A stretch of DNA of 64,000 nucleotides, taken from positions 310,001 to 374,000 of the forward strand of contig JAPDPX010000004.1 in assembly GCA_034506255.1 (NCBI GenBank), given 5' to 3'. The DNA is from a candidate division KSB1 bacterium. GTDB taxonomy: Bacteria > Zhuqueibacterota > Zhuqueibacteria > Zhuqueibacterales > Zhuqueibacteraceae. This document shows positions 20,001 to 27,071 of this stretch, piece by piece (position 1 is the first letter of the stretch; each line of letters opens with the position of its first letter). The notes under the pieces were generated by a model. The model saw nothing but the letters and a program-made list of their open reading frames with translations. It had not been told where the DNA came from and did no database searches. The position numbers were made by a program, and so were the translations under genes.

Positions 20001-21988
20001 ATGATGTCTGCTATCTCAACGACGGCCGGGGCACCTTCGTTGCCGGGCCCGCGATTCCGGTCGCCGGCATCAACGACCCGCGCGCCCTCGGCTTTGCCGA
20101 CATCGATGGCGACGGTGATCTGGACTTCGCCGTGGGCTGCAAGCGCTCGCGCAACTGGCTGGTGCGCAACGATTACAACAACGGCAACTGGCTCAAGGTG
20201 CGTCTGATCTCCCCGCAGGGTGTCGCCGGGGCGTTCGGGGCCACCGTCAGTCTCTCCGCTGGCGGCGGCGTTTTCCGCGCCCTGCGGGAAGCGAACGGCA
20301 CCGCCGGTTATCTCGGACAGGATGATCCGATTTTGCACTTTGGCCTGGGCCGCCAGGATTCCGTCGATCTCACAGTGAGATTTCTCGACGGCACCATTGT
20401 CACGGCTTCCGGCGTTGCCGCCAATCAGACGATTGTTATTGACGGCCGCAGCGCTGATCAAAAAAGCCCGGCACTCGGCAGCGTGGCGGCGGCAAACATT
20501 TCCGCCACCCATGTGGAAATCACCTGGAACACGGATGAGATCAGCGACTCGCAGGTGGAATACGGCCCGACCCCTGACTATGGCAATTCCTCGCCACTGC
20601 AAACCACCTGGGTTACCGCACACCGGGTTGCCCTCTCCGGCTTGTCCGCCAGCACCACTTACCATTATCGCGTCAAATCGAAGGATCCCGCCGGCAATTG
20701 GACAGTGAGCGGAGATTTCACCTTCACCACCGCGGCGCGGGACACGCTGCCTCCCGTCATCAGCAACGTCGCGGCGGTCAATGTGACGGCTTCCTCGGCG
20801 GTGATCACCTGGGAGACCAACGAGGCGGGCGACTCGCAGGTGGAATACGGCCCGGACACCGCCTACGGCTTCACCACTCCCGTGGACAGCGTGCGGGTCA
20901 CTTCGCATCAAGTGACGCTCACGGGGCTGGCAGCCGGCACGACCTATCACTATCGCGCCAAATCCGCGGACGCGCACGGCAATTTGGCGGTCAGCGGCGA
21001 TTTCGCCTTCACCACGCTGGCAGCCACTCTGTTGGCCGATGATTTCAACAGTGGCAGTCTGGATGCCGGCAAATGGCAGCGCGGTGCGAACGCCGGCAAT
21101 CAATCTGCGGTGGTCAATGGCCAGCTCGAATTGCGCTCCGCCGGCGGGGAAAGCGGCTGGGTGATCACCACCTCCGCCTTTCAGGCGCGCAACACCACGA
21201 TCACCGTGCAGGTGACACAGCCCAACGATGATGGCGCGCTTGGCATGAGCCCGACCTACAATCTGGCGGGGACCACCGGCATTTATGATCAAGCCGCGTG
21301 GTATCGCTTCTACGTTTATCGCGACCAGGCCAGCGGGCCGTATCTGCTTTATGTGCAATGGAAGAAGAACGGTGTGGTTGATGGTGTGGACGTGACCGGC
21401 AATCTGGTGATTACCGGCCCGGTTTATTTGCGGCTGCGCTGCGATGATGCCCAAATCCACTTCGAAGCCTCGCTCGACGGCGTGAGCTGGATCGACACCT
21501 ACCGCGAGCCTTTCGGTCTGCCGGGCTACACGCTGGACAGCCGTTTTTACTATGAACTCGCGGCTTATCGCACTTCCAGCAAGGGGATTCTGCGCGTCGA
21601 TGATTTTTCCATCAGCAGTGGCAGCGGCGCTGCCAGCGTCATGGCGGCGGGTTTTGCCAAACCCCGGCCGGCGGTCTTGTCGCGCGAGTTGCCGGCGGAT
21701 TGGGCGGTGTCACAAAACTATCCCAATCCCTTCAATCTTGAAACCCGTGTAAACCTTGCGCTACCGGAGGCGGGCAGGGTGCAGGCGGTCATCTATGACC
21801 AGCAGGGCCGGGAGGTGCTGCGGCTGCACGATGAATATTTTGCTGCCGGCTATCATGTCCTCCGTTGGCAGGGCACCAACACCGGCGGCAGGACAGTGAG
21901 CAGCGGCATCTATCTCATGCGGGTGATCTTCGACGGCCAGTCCGGCAGGCGCGAAGTGATGACACACCGTCTGACCTTGTTGAAATAG
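14036..21988 (+). CDS. Giant secreted surface protein: VCBS, ASPIC/UnbV, FN3, nested SGNH hydrolase, C-terminal sorting domain
   Basis: 2,650 residues. ATG 14036 follows GGAG at 8 bases and gives a signal peptide (to about 32). Order by rough residue: VCBS/FG-GAP repeats (33-395); ASPIC/UnbV (398-486); FN3 resembling the purple-acid-phosphatase N-terminal domain (497-583); LamG/DUF1349-like module (588-786); FN3 (795-881); an FN3 split by an SGNH/GDSL hydrolase (888-1181; SGNH about 928-1124 with GDS near 938, GTND near 1016 and DRLHP near 1107); two FN3 (1190-1371); second DUF1349-like module (1375-1574); FN3 (1583-1671); second VCBS block (1673-2046); second ASPIC/UnbV (2048-2138); two FN3 (2145-2328); third DUF1349-like module (2331-2528); FlgD-like sorting domain (2558-2650, QNYPNPFN). 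It is probably a cell-surface or released esterase/carbohydrate-acting protein. Substrate unknown. Confidence 0.85.
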   Translation: MRQLSPRSIMAPLASCVFALLQISALPALTQTLRFTDVSSAAGILPVPSGGYGHGASFGDYDGDGRPDIYAITYAANNLLYRNNGNGTFTDIAAAAGVQDPAGRDRGMASADYDNDGDLDIYIMTGSSRSILYRNNGNNTFSEVTQAAGVNMTGQGQGVAWGDYDNDGLLDLFVTQTVEDNCLFRQNPDHTFSDVTLSAGIGSYSESLQPVFFDVDLDGDLDLFVTRKELQPNLLYLNNGNGTFTEQAAAWGIAASTPHSQGAAVGDYDRDGDFDVYVCSYDSPNLLFRNNGRSFTEVAASAGVSVGAAGNRGALFADFDDDGWLDLYVTRNDDNRLFRNNGDGTFSDVSAAAGVNDFNRGYSPSCADYDGDGDLDIFFTNTGQNSVLYRNDGPLHHWLQIDPVGGSSNRDGVGARLTAWSGGQKQVHMVIAGQAYLCTGSDLTVHFGLGASLRVDSLIIQWPAGIEDRHYNIAADQKLVLREGEGTGSAPPDTTPPLLADIQAGSSDSDRATITWTTDEASDSQVEYGLTTGYGMLSQRDASRVTAHAVTLTGLAANTTYHYRVKSADAHGNVSVSGDFTFTTSTGPLFSDDFSGPALDSNKWVKGSHAQNTTVVENGYLRLRTTGGNSGWVHTRDRFSGREKAIAVKVVQPNNDAALGMSPTVNSAAANGFYDEPNWYRFYNYRNSNAEPYKLYVQWRKNGVLDGRDVASGITFTGNFYLRLRTSGAVIFFEYSFDRVQWTTAYQEVFALPGYTLDDLFVFELSAYNTPAKGDWLVDDFTIHTLSSSPADTTPPVLSNIASSNISTTAATITWTTDEASDAQVEYGLTDSYGLVSPLDGLRTTSHAIPLVNLTPGTRYHYRVKSRDAAGNLAVSADFTFTTADSMPDLPLIANLTVSDITDSSARVTFDTDRFTYGTVEYDTSAHGVIRVMPLGDSITEGEKSSDGAGYRSSLYHRLTEFGSRFDFVGSLNYGTGFPDTEHEGHPGWTANQLLGNLRGFLEQSRPQAVLLHIGTNDISGGNTAEQVVDEITAIVDEIFAYDASIKLHLSTLIPRTDSRDSVNLAVNARLPGLVQARVNAGYRMSLVDNYAAFVANPDWETKWMADRLHPNDAGYRVMTGQWFPAYSHGEYDFYREDSLLASSHSITLTGLTPGTTYHYRARARDLNGAEVASADFVFTTAGGPDSTAPQITNLRAGDVTAASASISWETNEPADSQVEYGLTTAYGNLSTLDTLLVTGHHVTLSNLQAGTRYHYRVRSRDAAGNLALSADSTFITAARDTTPLAITNVRVNKISSTSAEIRWSTNEPADSQVDFDTGNGVVQSSPLDSTRVLEHAVLLRGLQAGQKYFYRVKSRDAAGNLAISETYSFTTRPAPLLADDFDTATLDTSKWRLGSHTGNLTAVVDSALHLRANGSASGWVHTRETFTGRNKIVQVKVLQPNNDGALGMSATVTTPALNGVYDEPSWYRFYNYRNNSNEPYKLYVQWRKNNVVDGLDVATDATFNGNFYLRLRTSSDSIYFEYSYDDEQWFTAYSELFSLTGHTLDDQFYFELSAYRTDKNGEWVVDAFAIYSTEPALPDDTPPVISQVAATAVTASQATITWNTDESSDSQVEYGLSSSYGAVSVLDPALVRTHSVTLTGLQKSTTYHYRVISRDAAGNLAVSSDQTFTTTAATLSFTDITLAAGTAGPTGGSETGGHAAIFADVDSDNRPDLYITMYNVVESPTADLFFRNTGGNVFASEAGRRGIEDYDGGSHGAIFADLDNDGDFDLYNGTTLGASGISAINNLYRNDGNGFFTEVTAAAGLPLREWQTRSVVAFDMENDGDLDLFTVTDYLGSNDAPEDRNEVYRNDGGLHFTAIDSGALFTARAGQGALATDFDGDGDLDVFAANRTGPLNVLRNDGQGRFAAVDPAALGLSHRAGDGITSADVDNDGKLDLLLASDDSGHLYLNNGNATFRWQQSFSSTDGYMGGFADLDNDGDLDLVFAGDDVCYLNDGRGTFVAGPAIPVAGINDPRALGFADIDGDGDLDFAVGCKRSRNWLVRNDYNNGNWLKVRLISPQGVAGAFGATVSLSAGGGVFRALREANGTAGYLGQDDPILHFGLGRQDSVDLTVRFLDGTIVTASGVAANQTIVIDGRSADQKSPALGSVAAANISATHVEITWNTDEISDSQVEYGPTPDYGNSSPLQTTWVTAHRVALSGLSASTTYHYRVKSKDPAGNWTVSGDFTFTTAARDTLPPVISNVAAVNVTASSAVITWETNEAGDSQVEYGPDTAYGFTTPVDSVRVTSHQVTLTGLAAGTTYHYRAKSADAHGNLAVSGDFAFTTLAATLLADDFNSGSLDAGKWQRGANAGNQSAVVNGQLELRSAGGESGWVITTSAFQARNTTITVQVTQPNDDGALGMSPTYNLAGTTGIYDQAAWYRFYVYRDQASGPYLLYVQWKKNGVVDGVDVTGNLVITGPVYLRLRCDDAQIHFEASLDGVSWIDTYREPFGLPGYTLDSRFYYELAAYRTSSKGILRVDDFSISSGSGAASVMAAGFAKPRPAVLSRELPADWAVSQNYPNPFNLETRVNLALPEAGRVQAVIYDQQGREVLRLHDEYFAAGYHVLRWQGTNTGGRTVSSGIYLMRVIFDGQSGRREVMTHRLTLLK

Positions 21989-22078
21989 AAGCTGGTCTGC
22001 CGCCTGCCGCAAACGGCGGTGGCGCCGAAAGTATCGAGGGGCAGGTGTCAGTTGGGGGGAAGGCGGTGCGACCGCGAC

Positions 22079-22300
22079 TTACTGCTCCAGCGGCTTTTCG
22101 GAGCTCTCGACGGTGGGAGCGGCTTCGCGCTTCAGGGTGCCGATGGTAATGAAGCTGTAGAGATTGCGACCGCAACTGTTTTCACAGCGAAACTCGCGGA
22201 AAATGCGGTCGCATTCCTCCTGACTGTGAACCAGATGGCGTTTGACATTGCCACAAGCTTCGCAGGTAATGATCAATTCTGTGTACTCGATGCCATCCAT
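22079..22300 (-). CDS. Small Cys-rich protein, hypothetical
   Basis: 73 residues from the ATG at 22300; the frame could extend 29 codons upstream, but those codons look non-protein-like. It contains a CEACG pair and a later C-x3-C (RCENSCG), spaced like a small zinc-binding module, and a conserved-looking core (MDGIEYTELIITCEACG). No family name recognised. It ends close to the giant protein on the opposite strand and begins just upstream of the tRNA cluster. Confidence 0.5.
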   Translation of the reverse strand: MDGIEYTELIITCEACGNVKRHLVHSQEECDRIFREFRCENSCGRNLYSFITIGTLKREAAPTVESSEKPLEQ

Positions 22301-22395
22301 GAGTTCGGGTGTGGTTGATGTGGGAAAAGGAATCTCGGGCAAAAAAGCACCGCCATTATACTGGAATCTGGGTAGGATTGCAAGCAAAAAAATGC

Positions 22396-22424
22396 TTGCA
22401 CACCAGGGGAGTTTTGGTTATATT
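22396..22424 (+). promoter_or_regulatory. Sigma-70-type promoter of the tRNA cluster
   Basis: TTGCAC (-35) and TATATT (-10) are separated by 17 bases, and the -10 box ends 12 bases before the mature 5' end of tRNA-Gly. Confidence 0.7.
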
Positions 22425-22436
22425 CGCCGTCACCAA

Positions 22437-22511
22437 GCGGGAGTAGTTCAGTGGTAGAACACCACCTTGCCAAGGTGGGGGTCGCGGGTTCAAGCCCCGT
22501 CTCCCGCTCCA
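22437..22511 (+). tRNA. tRNA-Gly (GCC)
   Basis: A complete cloverleaf: acceptor GCGGGAG/CTCCCGC, D arm with AGTGGTAG, anticodon loop centred on GCC, T arm GGGTTCAAGCCCC. The 3' CCA is encoded (22509-22511). Confidence 0.96.
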
Positions 22512-22529
22512 CAACGACCCAGACTGAAC

Positions 22530-22564
22530 ACAGGCAGACGCTCACCACGTTTGCCTGTCTTTTT
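22530..22564 (+). terminator. Terminator after tRNA-Gly
   Basis: ACAGGCA and TGCCTGT pair around a 15-base loop and are followed by a C and a T run. This would end, or attenuate, the transcript after tRNA-Gly, so the next tRNAs may have their own promoter. Confidence 0.7.
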
Positions 22565-22617
22565 AATGAGCCAGGCGGATTGCGCTTTGCAGATCAAGTG
22601 ATAACCGCCGGCGGGTT

Positions 22618-22690
22618 GGCGGCGTAGCCAAGTGGTTAAGGCGGAGGTCTGCAAAACCTCTATTCATCGGTTCGACTCCGATCGCCGCCT
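22618..22690 (+). tRNA. tRNA-Cys (GCA)
   Basis: Acceptor GGCGGCG/CGCCGCC, D arm with AAGTGGTTAAGG, anticodon stem GAGGT/ACCTC around loop CTGCAAA (anticodon GCA), T arm CGGTTCGACTCCG. CCA is not encoded. Confidence 0.94.
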
Positions 22691-22709
22691 CAGTGCTTGC
22701 GCTTCCGGC

Positions 22710-22797
22710 GCCGGGGTGGCGGAACTGGTAGACGCAAGGGACTTAAAATCCCTCGGTTGCGAATGTAACCGTGCCGGTTCGAGTCCGGCCCTCGGCA
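22710..22797 (+). tRNA. tRNA-Leu (TAA)
   Basis: A class II tRNA of 88 bases: acceptor GCCGGGG/CCTCGGC with one G-U pair, anticodon loop CTTAAAA (anticodon TAA), a long variable arm (TTGCGAATGTAA) and T arm CGGTTCGAGTCCG. CCA is not encoded. Confidence 0.95.
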
Positions 22798-22825
22798 CAG
22801 CAAGAGTCTTCGCGGCTTGTGGCTC

Positions 22826-22848
22826 GCCTGAGTCTACAGGCCTTTTTT
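22826..22848 (+). terminator. Terminator after tRNA-Leu
   Basis: GCCTG-AGTCTA-CAGGC stem-loop followed by C and six T residues, about 30 bases after tRNA-Leu. Confidence 0.75.
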
Positions 22849-22950
22849 GTTTCAGGCAAGCGCGGCCGGCGGGGAAGCGTGCCTGCACTGCAGCGCCGCC
22901 ACTGCCTCGGCAGTTCAACCTCTCTTTGACCTCATTCAGGAAGGGAAATC

Positions 22951-24111
22951 ATGGGCTTCATGACCGACGCCGTGCACGCCGGCCAGCACCCGGAGGAAAC
23001 CACCGGTGCAGTGATCGTGCCAATCTTTCAAACCGCCACCTATGCCCAGGAGGCGCCGGCGGTGCACAAAGGGTATGAATACGGTCGCACCGGCAATCCC
23101 ACCCGCCTGGCGCTGGAGAAGAATCTCGCGGCACTGGAACGCGGCCGGTTTGCCCATGCCTTCTCTTCAGGCATGGCCGCCACCTCGACGGTCACCAAGC
23201 TGCTCAAAGCCGGGGATCACGTGGTGTGCACCGCCAACGTCTATGGCGGCACCGCGCGTTACTTTCGGCAAGTGATGGCGGACTTTGGTCTGCAATTCGA
23301 TTTTGTCGACACTTCTTCACTCGAGCAAGTCGCGCAGGTTTGGCGGCGTGAGACCAAAATGCTGTTTGTGGAATCGCCGACCAATCCCCTGCTCATCCTG
23401 TCCGACTTGCGTGCGCTCGCGGATTTTTGTCATGAGCGCAAGGCTCTGCTGGTGGTGGACAACACCTTTCTCAGCCCATATTTCCAGCGCCCCCTGGAGC
23501 TGGGTGCCGACCTCGTTGTTCACAGCACGACCAAATTCATCAACGGCCACAGTGATGTCATCGGCGGCGTGGTGGTGACCAGCAATGCGGCGGTGGCAGA
23601 ACGCCTGGCCTTTCTGCAAAACGCGGTGGGTGCAGTGCCCAGCCCGTTTGACTGCTGGTTGATTCTGCGCTCGACCAAGACACTGCCGCTGCGCATGCGG
23701 CAAAGCAACGCCAACGCCATGGCCATTGCCAACTTTCTGGCCGCGGATCCCCGTGTCGTGAAGGTCTACTATCCCGGCCTGGCCTCCCATCCGCAGCATG
23801 AACTGGCGAAGCGGCAACAACTCGACCCCTACGGCCAGCCGGGCTTCGGCGGCATGATTTCATTTGAGCTGGCTGATTTCGACACGGCCAAAACTTTTCT
23901 CAAAGGCATCAAGTTGTTCACGCTGGCGGAGAGCCTGGGCGGCGTGGAGAGTCTGATTTGCCATCCCACCTCCATGACGCATGCCTCGGTTCCGCCGGAG
24001 ATGCGCCAGCGCATCGGCCTGCGCGACGGCCTGGTGCGCCTGTCCGTCGGCATTGAAGACGCCGAGGACTTGATCGCCGACTTGCAGCGCGGCTTGCAGC
24101 TCATTTCCTGA
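22951..24111 (+). CDS. Cys/Met metabolism PLP-dependent enzyme (cystathionine gamma-synthase/lyase family)
   Basis: 386 residues, preceded by AGGAAGGGAAATC. A fold-type-I trans-sulfuration enzyme: YGRTGNPT near the start, SSGMAA phosphate-binding loop, VESPTNP, VVDNTF, and the PLP lysine K195 in STTKFINGHSDVIGG. The C-terminus has SLGGVESLICHP and RLSVGIED as in MetB/MetC/MdeA. Length is normal (about 380-400). Sequence alone does not decide between cystathionine gamma-synthase, gamma-lyase, O-acetylhomoserine sulfhydrylase and methionine gamma-lyase. The SLGGVESL and CHP motifs favour the gamma-synthase/lyase group. It stands behind the tRNA cluster and just ahead of a secreted peptidase, with no pathway partner nearby. 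Confidence 0.88.
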   Translation: MGFMTDAVHAGQHPEETTGAVIVPIFQTATYAQEAPAVHKGYEYGRTGNPTRLALEKNLAALERGRFAHAFSSGMAATSTVTKLLKAGDHVVCTANVYGGTARYFRQVMADFGLQFDFVDTSSLEQVAQVWRRETKMLFVESPTNPLLILSDLRALADFCHERKALLVVDNTFLSPYFQRPLELGADLVVHSTTKFINGHSDVIGGVVVTSNAAVAERLAFLQNAVGAVPSPFDCWLILRSTKTLPLRMRQSNANAMAIANFLAADPRVVKVYYPGLASHPQHELAKRQQLDPYGQPGFGGMISFELADFDTAKTFLKGIKLFTLAESLGGVESLICHPTSMTHASVPPEMRQRIGLRDGLVRLSVGIEDAEDLIADLQRGLQLIS

Positions 24112-24144
24112 CGGGCGCGCGTCCCGATTCACATTCCCCTGCCG

Positions 24145-25119
24145 GTGAAGCTGATCAACAACAAGATCTTCGCCAGCGCAGTGCGGCGGTTGCGCCTCGC
24201 TGGCGGTTGCGCTGCCGCGGTTGTTTTGCTGCTGGCGCCACCGCTGCGCCCGCAGGACTGGCAGTATCTCCACGCCGGCCGCTTCACCCTCGCCCACGTT
24301 GCCTCGGAAGAAAAACTCGCGGCCGGTCTGCTTGTCGAGCTCGAGCGCCAGCAGCAACAGCTCAGCGAACGCCTGCAGTTCCGTCCACGCCGCCCGCTCA
24401 CGGTTTTTCTCTGCCCCAGCCAGTACAGTTTCGATTATCTCACCCGTCACCTCGTTCCTGATTGGGGCGAGGCGGCGGTGGACGTGAACGGGGGGCGCAT
24501 GTTTCTCAAATCACCGGCTGCCAACCGCGGCCGTGAGTTGCAGCCGGCAACGCTGCGGCATGAACTCGTGCATGTGATGCTCGCCGAGATGGTGGTGCCC
24601 CACCGTGCGCCGCGCTGGTTCGATGAAGGCGTGGCCACCTGGCTGTCCGGTGAAACCCAGCATGTCTCCCCGACGCTCATTTCCAGCGCCATGGCGACGC
24701 ACTCGCTGCTTTCCTTCGATGCCATCGAAGAGCTGCTCACTTTTCCCAATCCCCGCGCCGGCCTGGCCTATTCCATCAGCTTTCACGCGGTGAATTACCT
24801 CGTGCAACAGTACGGCGAGGCGGCACTCGTGCAATATGCCCGCAGCCTGGCCGCGCAGGGCGATCCGCGTGCCGCCTTTCAGGCGGCCTTCCAGAAGGAT
24901 CTGTGGGATTTTGAAGCCGAATACTTCGACTATCTGCGCGCGAATTTCCGCTGGTATTTCCTGCTCGATGAGAATGTGCTGTGGAGCCTTGCCCTCCTGT
25001 TGCTGGTGGTGGCGGGGTTTATTGCCACCCGCCGTCGCATCCGGCGCCGCATGCGGGAAATGCAGGAGGAAGACCGCGACCCGACCTGGCACGAAGCTGA
25101 CCCCGCGGGCCAGGCTTGA
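24145..25119 (+). CDS. Exported MA-type (gluzincin) metallopeptidase with C-terminal membrane anchor
   Basis: 324 residues from a GTG start. An N-terminal signal-like segment (about 16-32) precedes a peptidase MA-like domain. The zinc motif is H139-E-L-V-H143, with the third ligand Glu161 in WFDEGVATWL, the HExxH...E pattern of gluzincins. Near the C-terminus one hydrophobic helix (about 278-298) is followed by a strongly basic, then acidic tail, so the catalytic domain should lie outside the inner membrane. Substrate unknown. It starts 33 bases after the preceding PLP enzyme and could be co-transcribed. Confidence 0.78.
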   Translation: MKLINNKIFASAVRRLRLAGGCAAAVVLLLAPPLRPQDWQYLHAGRFTLAHVASEEKLAAGLLVELERQQQQLSERLQFRPRRPLTVFLCPSQYSFDYLTRHLVPDWGEAAVDVNGGRMFLKSPAANRGRELQPATLRHELVHVMLAEMVVPHRAPRWFDEGVATWLSGETQHVSPTLISSAMATHSLLSFDAIEELLTFPNPRAGLAYSISFHAVNYLVQQYGEAALVQYARSLAAQGDPRAAFQAAFQKDLWDFEAEYFDYLRANFRWYFLLDENVLWSLALLLLVVAGFIATRRRIRRRMREMQEEDRDPTWHEADPAGQA

Positions 25120-25282
25120 ACGGTTCGCGGAAATCTTCGCGGACCGGCCGCCAGCAAACAACTGTCAACCGTGAAGGTGCGCGCCTCGAGGCAAAGGGGA
25201 ATTGGCATTCATGCACCGTGCTGCGCGGCTGACATCTTGAAAAAGCAAAGAATTCACTTGCGACAGAACCGCGGCCGGCGGC

Positions 25283-25311
25283 TTGCATTTTTGCGGCTGC
25301 TTTGATACCTT
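25283..25311 (+). promoter_or_regulatory. Possible sigma-70 promoter of glgA
   Basis: TTGCAT and TACCTT are separated by 17 bases, about 80 bases upstream of the glycogen synthase start. Confidence 0.35.
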
Positions 25312-25389
25312 GCCGCGACTTTTCGACCGGCAAACCACGCGCCCGCTGCGGCGCCGCGGCAAAATTTCTTCTGAAAACAGGGAGGAGGG

Positions 25390-26844
25390 ATGCGCATCGC
25401 ATTTGCGACGAGTGAGTGTGTGCCCTTTGTCAAAACCGGCGGCCTGGCGGATGTCAGCGGCGCCCTGCCGCGCGCGCTGGCGGAGGCCGGCATGGAAGTC
25501 AAGGTCTTCCTGCCATTGTATGATTCCATACGCGTGCTCGATCATGGTCTCCTTTTCGCCGGCGAGTTGCGCGACCTCCCCCTGCAAATTGGCAATCTCA
25601 ATCTCACCTGCAACACCTGGTACAAAAAAACGCCCGGACTGAGCCTGGAACATTACTTCATCGACTGCCCGCATTATTTCCACCGCGGCCGGGTTTACAC
25701 CTCCGATTATGATGAAGACGGCCGTTTCATCCTGCTGCAACAGGCCCTCATCAGCATCCTGCAGCGCTATCATTGGGCGCCGCAGGTGTTGCATGCCAAT
25801 GACTGGCCCACTGCCCTGCTGCCCGTTTATTTGAAGGACAAATATTACTGGGACCGGCTGTTTGACCACACGGCCAGCGTGCTTTCCATCCACAATCTCG
25901 GCTATCAGGGCCGCTTCGGCCGGGAGAGCATCGCGGCAGCCGGGCTGTCCTACGACAAATACTATCCCGGCGGGCCGTATGAATTCCACAACTCGTTTTC
26001 CTTCCTGAAAACCGGGATTCTCTACGCCGATCTCATCACCACGGTGAGTGAAACCTATGCCCGCGAGATTCAAACTCCCACCTCTGGCGAGGGCTTGCAG
26101 GACATCCTGGCGATGCGGCGCGCGGATCTGCACGGCATTTTGAACGGCATCGATACCAGCGAGTGGAATCCCCGCGTCGACAAGTACATTCCCCACCGCT
26201 ATGATTTTGACTCCTTCGCGACCAAGGTGCGCAACAAGCAGGCGCTGCTCGCCCGCTTCGGCCTGCCTTTCGATCCCGAGGTGCCGGTGATCGGCATGAT
26301 CTCGCGTTTGACACCGCAAAAAGGCCTGGAGTTGCTGGCGGGTGCATTTCATGATCTCATGCAAATGCCGCTGCAAATCATCGTGCTGGGCGAGGGCGAG
26401 CGAAAATACGAGGAGTTCCTGCAGTGGGCGGTCAGCGCCCATCCGGGAAAGGTGGGGGTGTATCTCGGCTTCAACAACGAATTGGCACACTGGATCACCG
26501 CCGGCTGCGACATGTTTCTGATGCCCTCGCGCTATGAGCCATGCGGCTTGAATCAAATGTACAGTCTGAACTATGGCACCGTGCCGATCGTGCGCCGCAC
26601 CGGCGGCCTGGCGGACACCGTGCACGATTACCATGAATTCCACGGCCAGGGCAACGGCTTTTCGTTTCGTGATTTCACCCCGTATGCCCTGTTTACCAGC
26701 GTGCAGCGGGCCGTGCGGCTGTTTCACGAAAAAGCGATCTGGCGTGAAATGGTGCGCCGTGGCATGTCAGAGGATTTTTCGTGGCAGCACGCAGCGCAGA
26801 AATATTTGGAAGTGTATCGTCTCGCGGCTGCGCGCAAGCAGTAA
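25390..26844 (+). CDS. glgA: Glycogen synthase (ADP-glucose, GT5)
   Basis: 484 residues, preceded by GGGAGGAGGG. Transfers glucose from ADP-glucose to the non-reducing end of a growing alpha-1,4-glucan. The ADP-glucose-binding K15-T-G-G-L motif near the N-terminus (FVKTGGLADV) is diagnostic of the bacterial/plant starch-glycogen synthase family. Further support: HANDWPTALLP, HNLGYQGRF, NGIDTSEWNP, the ISRLTPQKGLELL segment opening the second Rossmann domain, and PSRYEPCGLNQMYSLNYGTVPIVRRTGGL. Length matches the family (about 480). No other glycogen gene is in the window. Confidence 0.95.
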   Translation: MRIAFATSECVPFVKTGGLADVSGALPRALAEAGMEVKVFLPLYDSIRVLDHGLLFAGELRDLPLQIGNLNLTCNTWYKKTPGLSLEHYFIDCPHYFHRGRVYTSDYDEDGRFILLQQALISILQRYHWAPQVLHANDWPTALLPVYLKDKYYWDRLFDHTASVLSIHNLGYQGRFGRESIAAAGLSYDKYYPGGPYEFHNSFSFLKTGILYADLITTVSETYAREIQTPTSGEGLQDILAMRRADLHGILNGIDTSEWNPRVDKYIPHRYDFDSFATKVRNKQALLARFGLPFDPEVPVIGMISRLTPQKGLELLAGAFHDLMQMPLQIIVLGEGERKYEEFLQWAVSAHPGKVGVYLGFNNELAHWITAGCDMFLMPSRYEPCGLNQMYSLNYGTVPIVRRTGGLADTVHDYHEFHGQGNGFSFRDFTPYALFTSVQRAVRLFHEKAIWREMVRRGMSEDFSWQHAAQKYLEVYRLAAARKQ

Positions 26845-27071
26845 ACCGGCCGGCCTCCCCGCCGCACCGCTGGCTGCAGCATCGCTGACCATTCAGCCAC
26901 GGGTCACGGCTTGCAACGGCTCTGCGGTGCAGTTGCGTGTCATGGCAAAGCCGTTGCAGATCCCGCCAAAGTCTTCCGCGCAAGCGCGGTCACAGACGAG
27001 CCGCGGCTGCGCCGTCGCAGATTTTCGCCGGTGCACTGTCCGCAGCATTTGATCCCTGCCGGTGGCGCCCC

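Noticed and set aside
19028..21460. Minus-strand 810-codon frame opposite the giant protein
   Set aside because: It lies wholly opposite repeat modules with clear domain motifs on the plus strand. The periodicity comes from those repeats.
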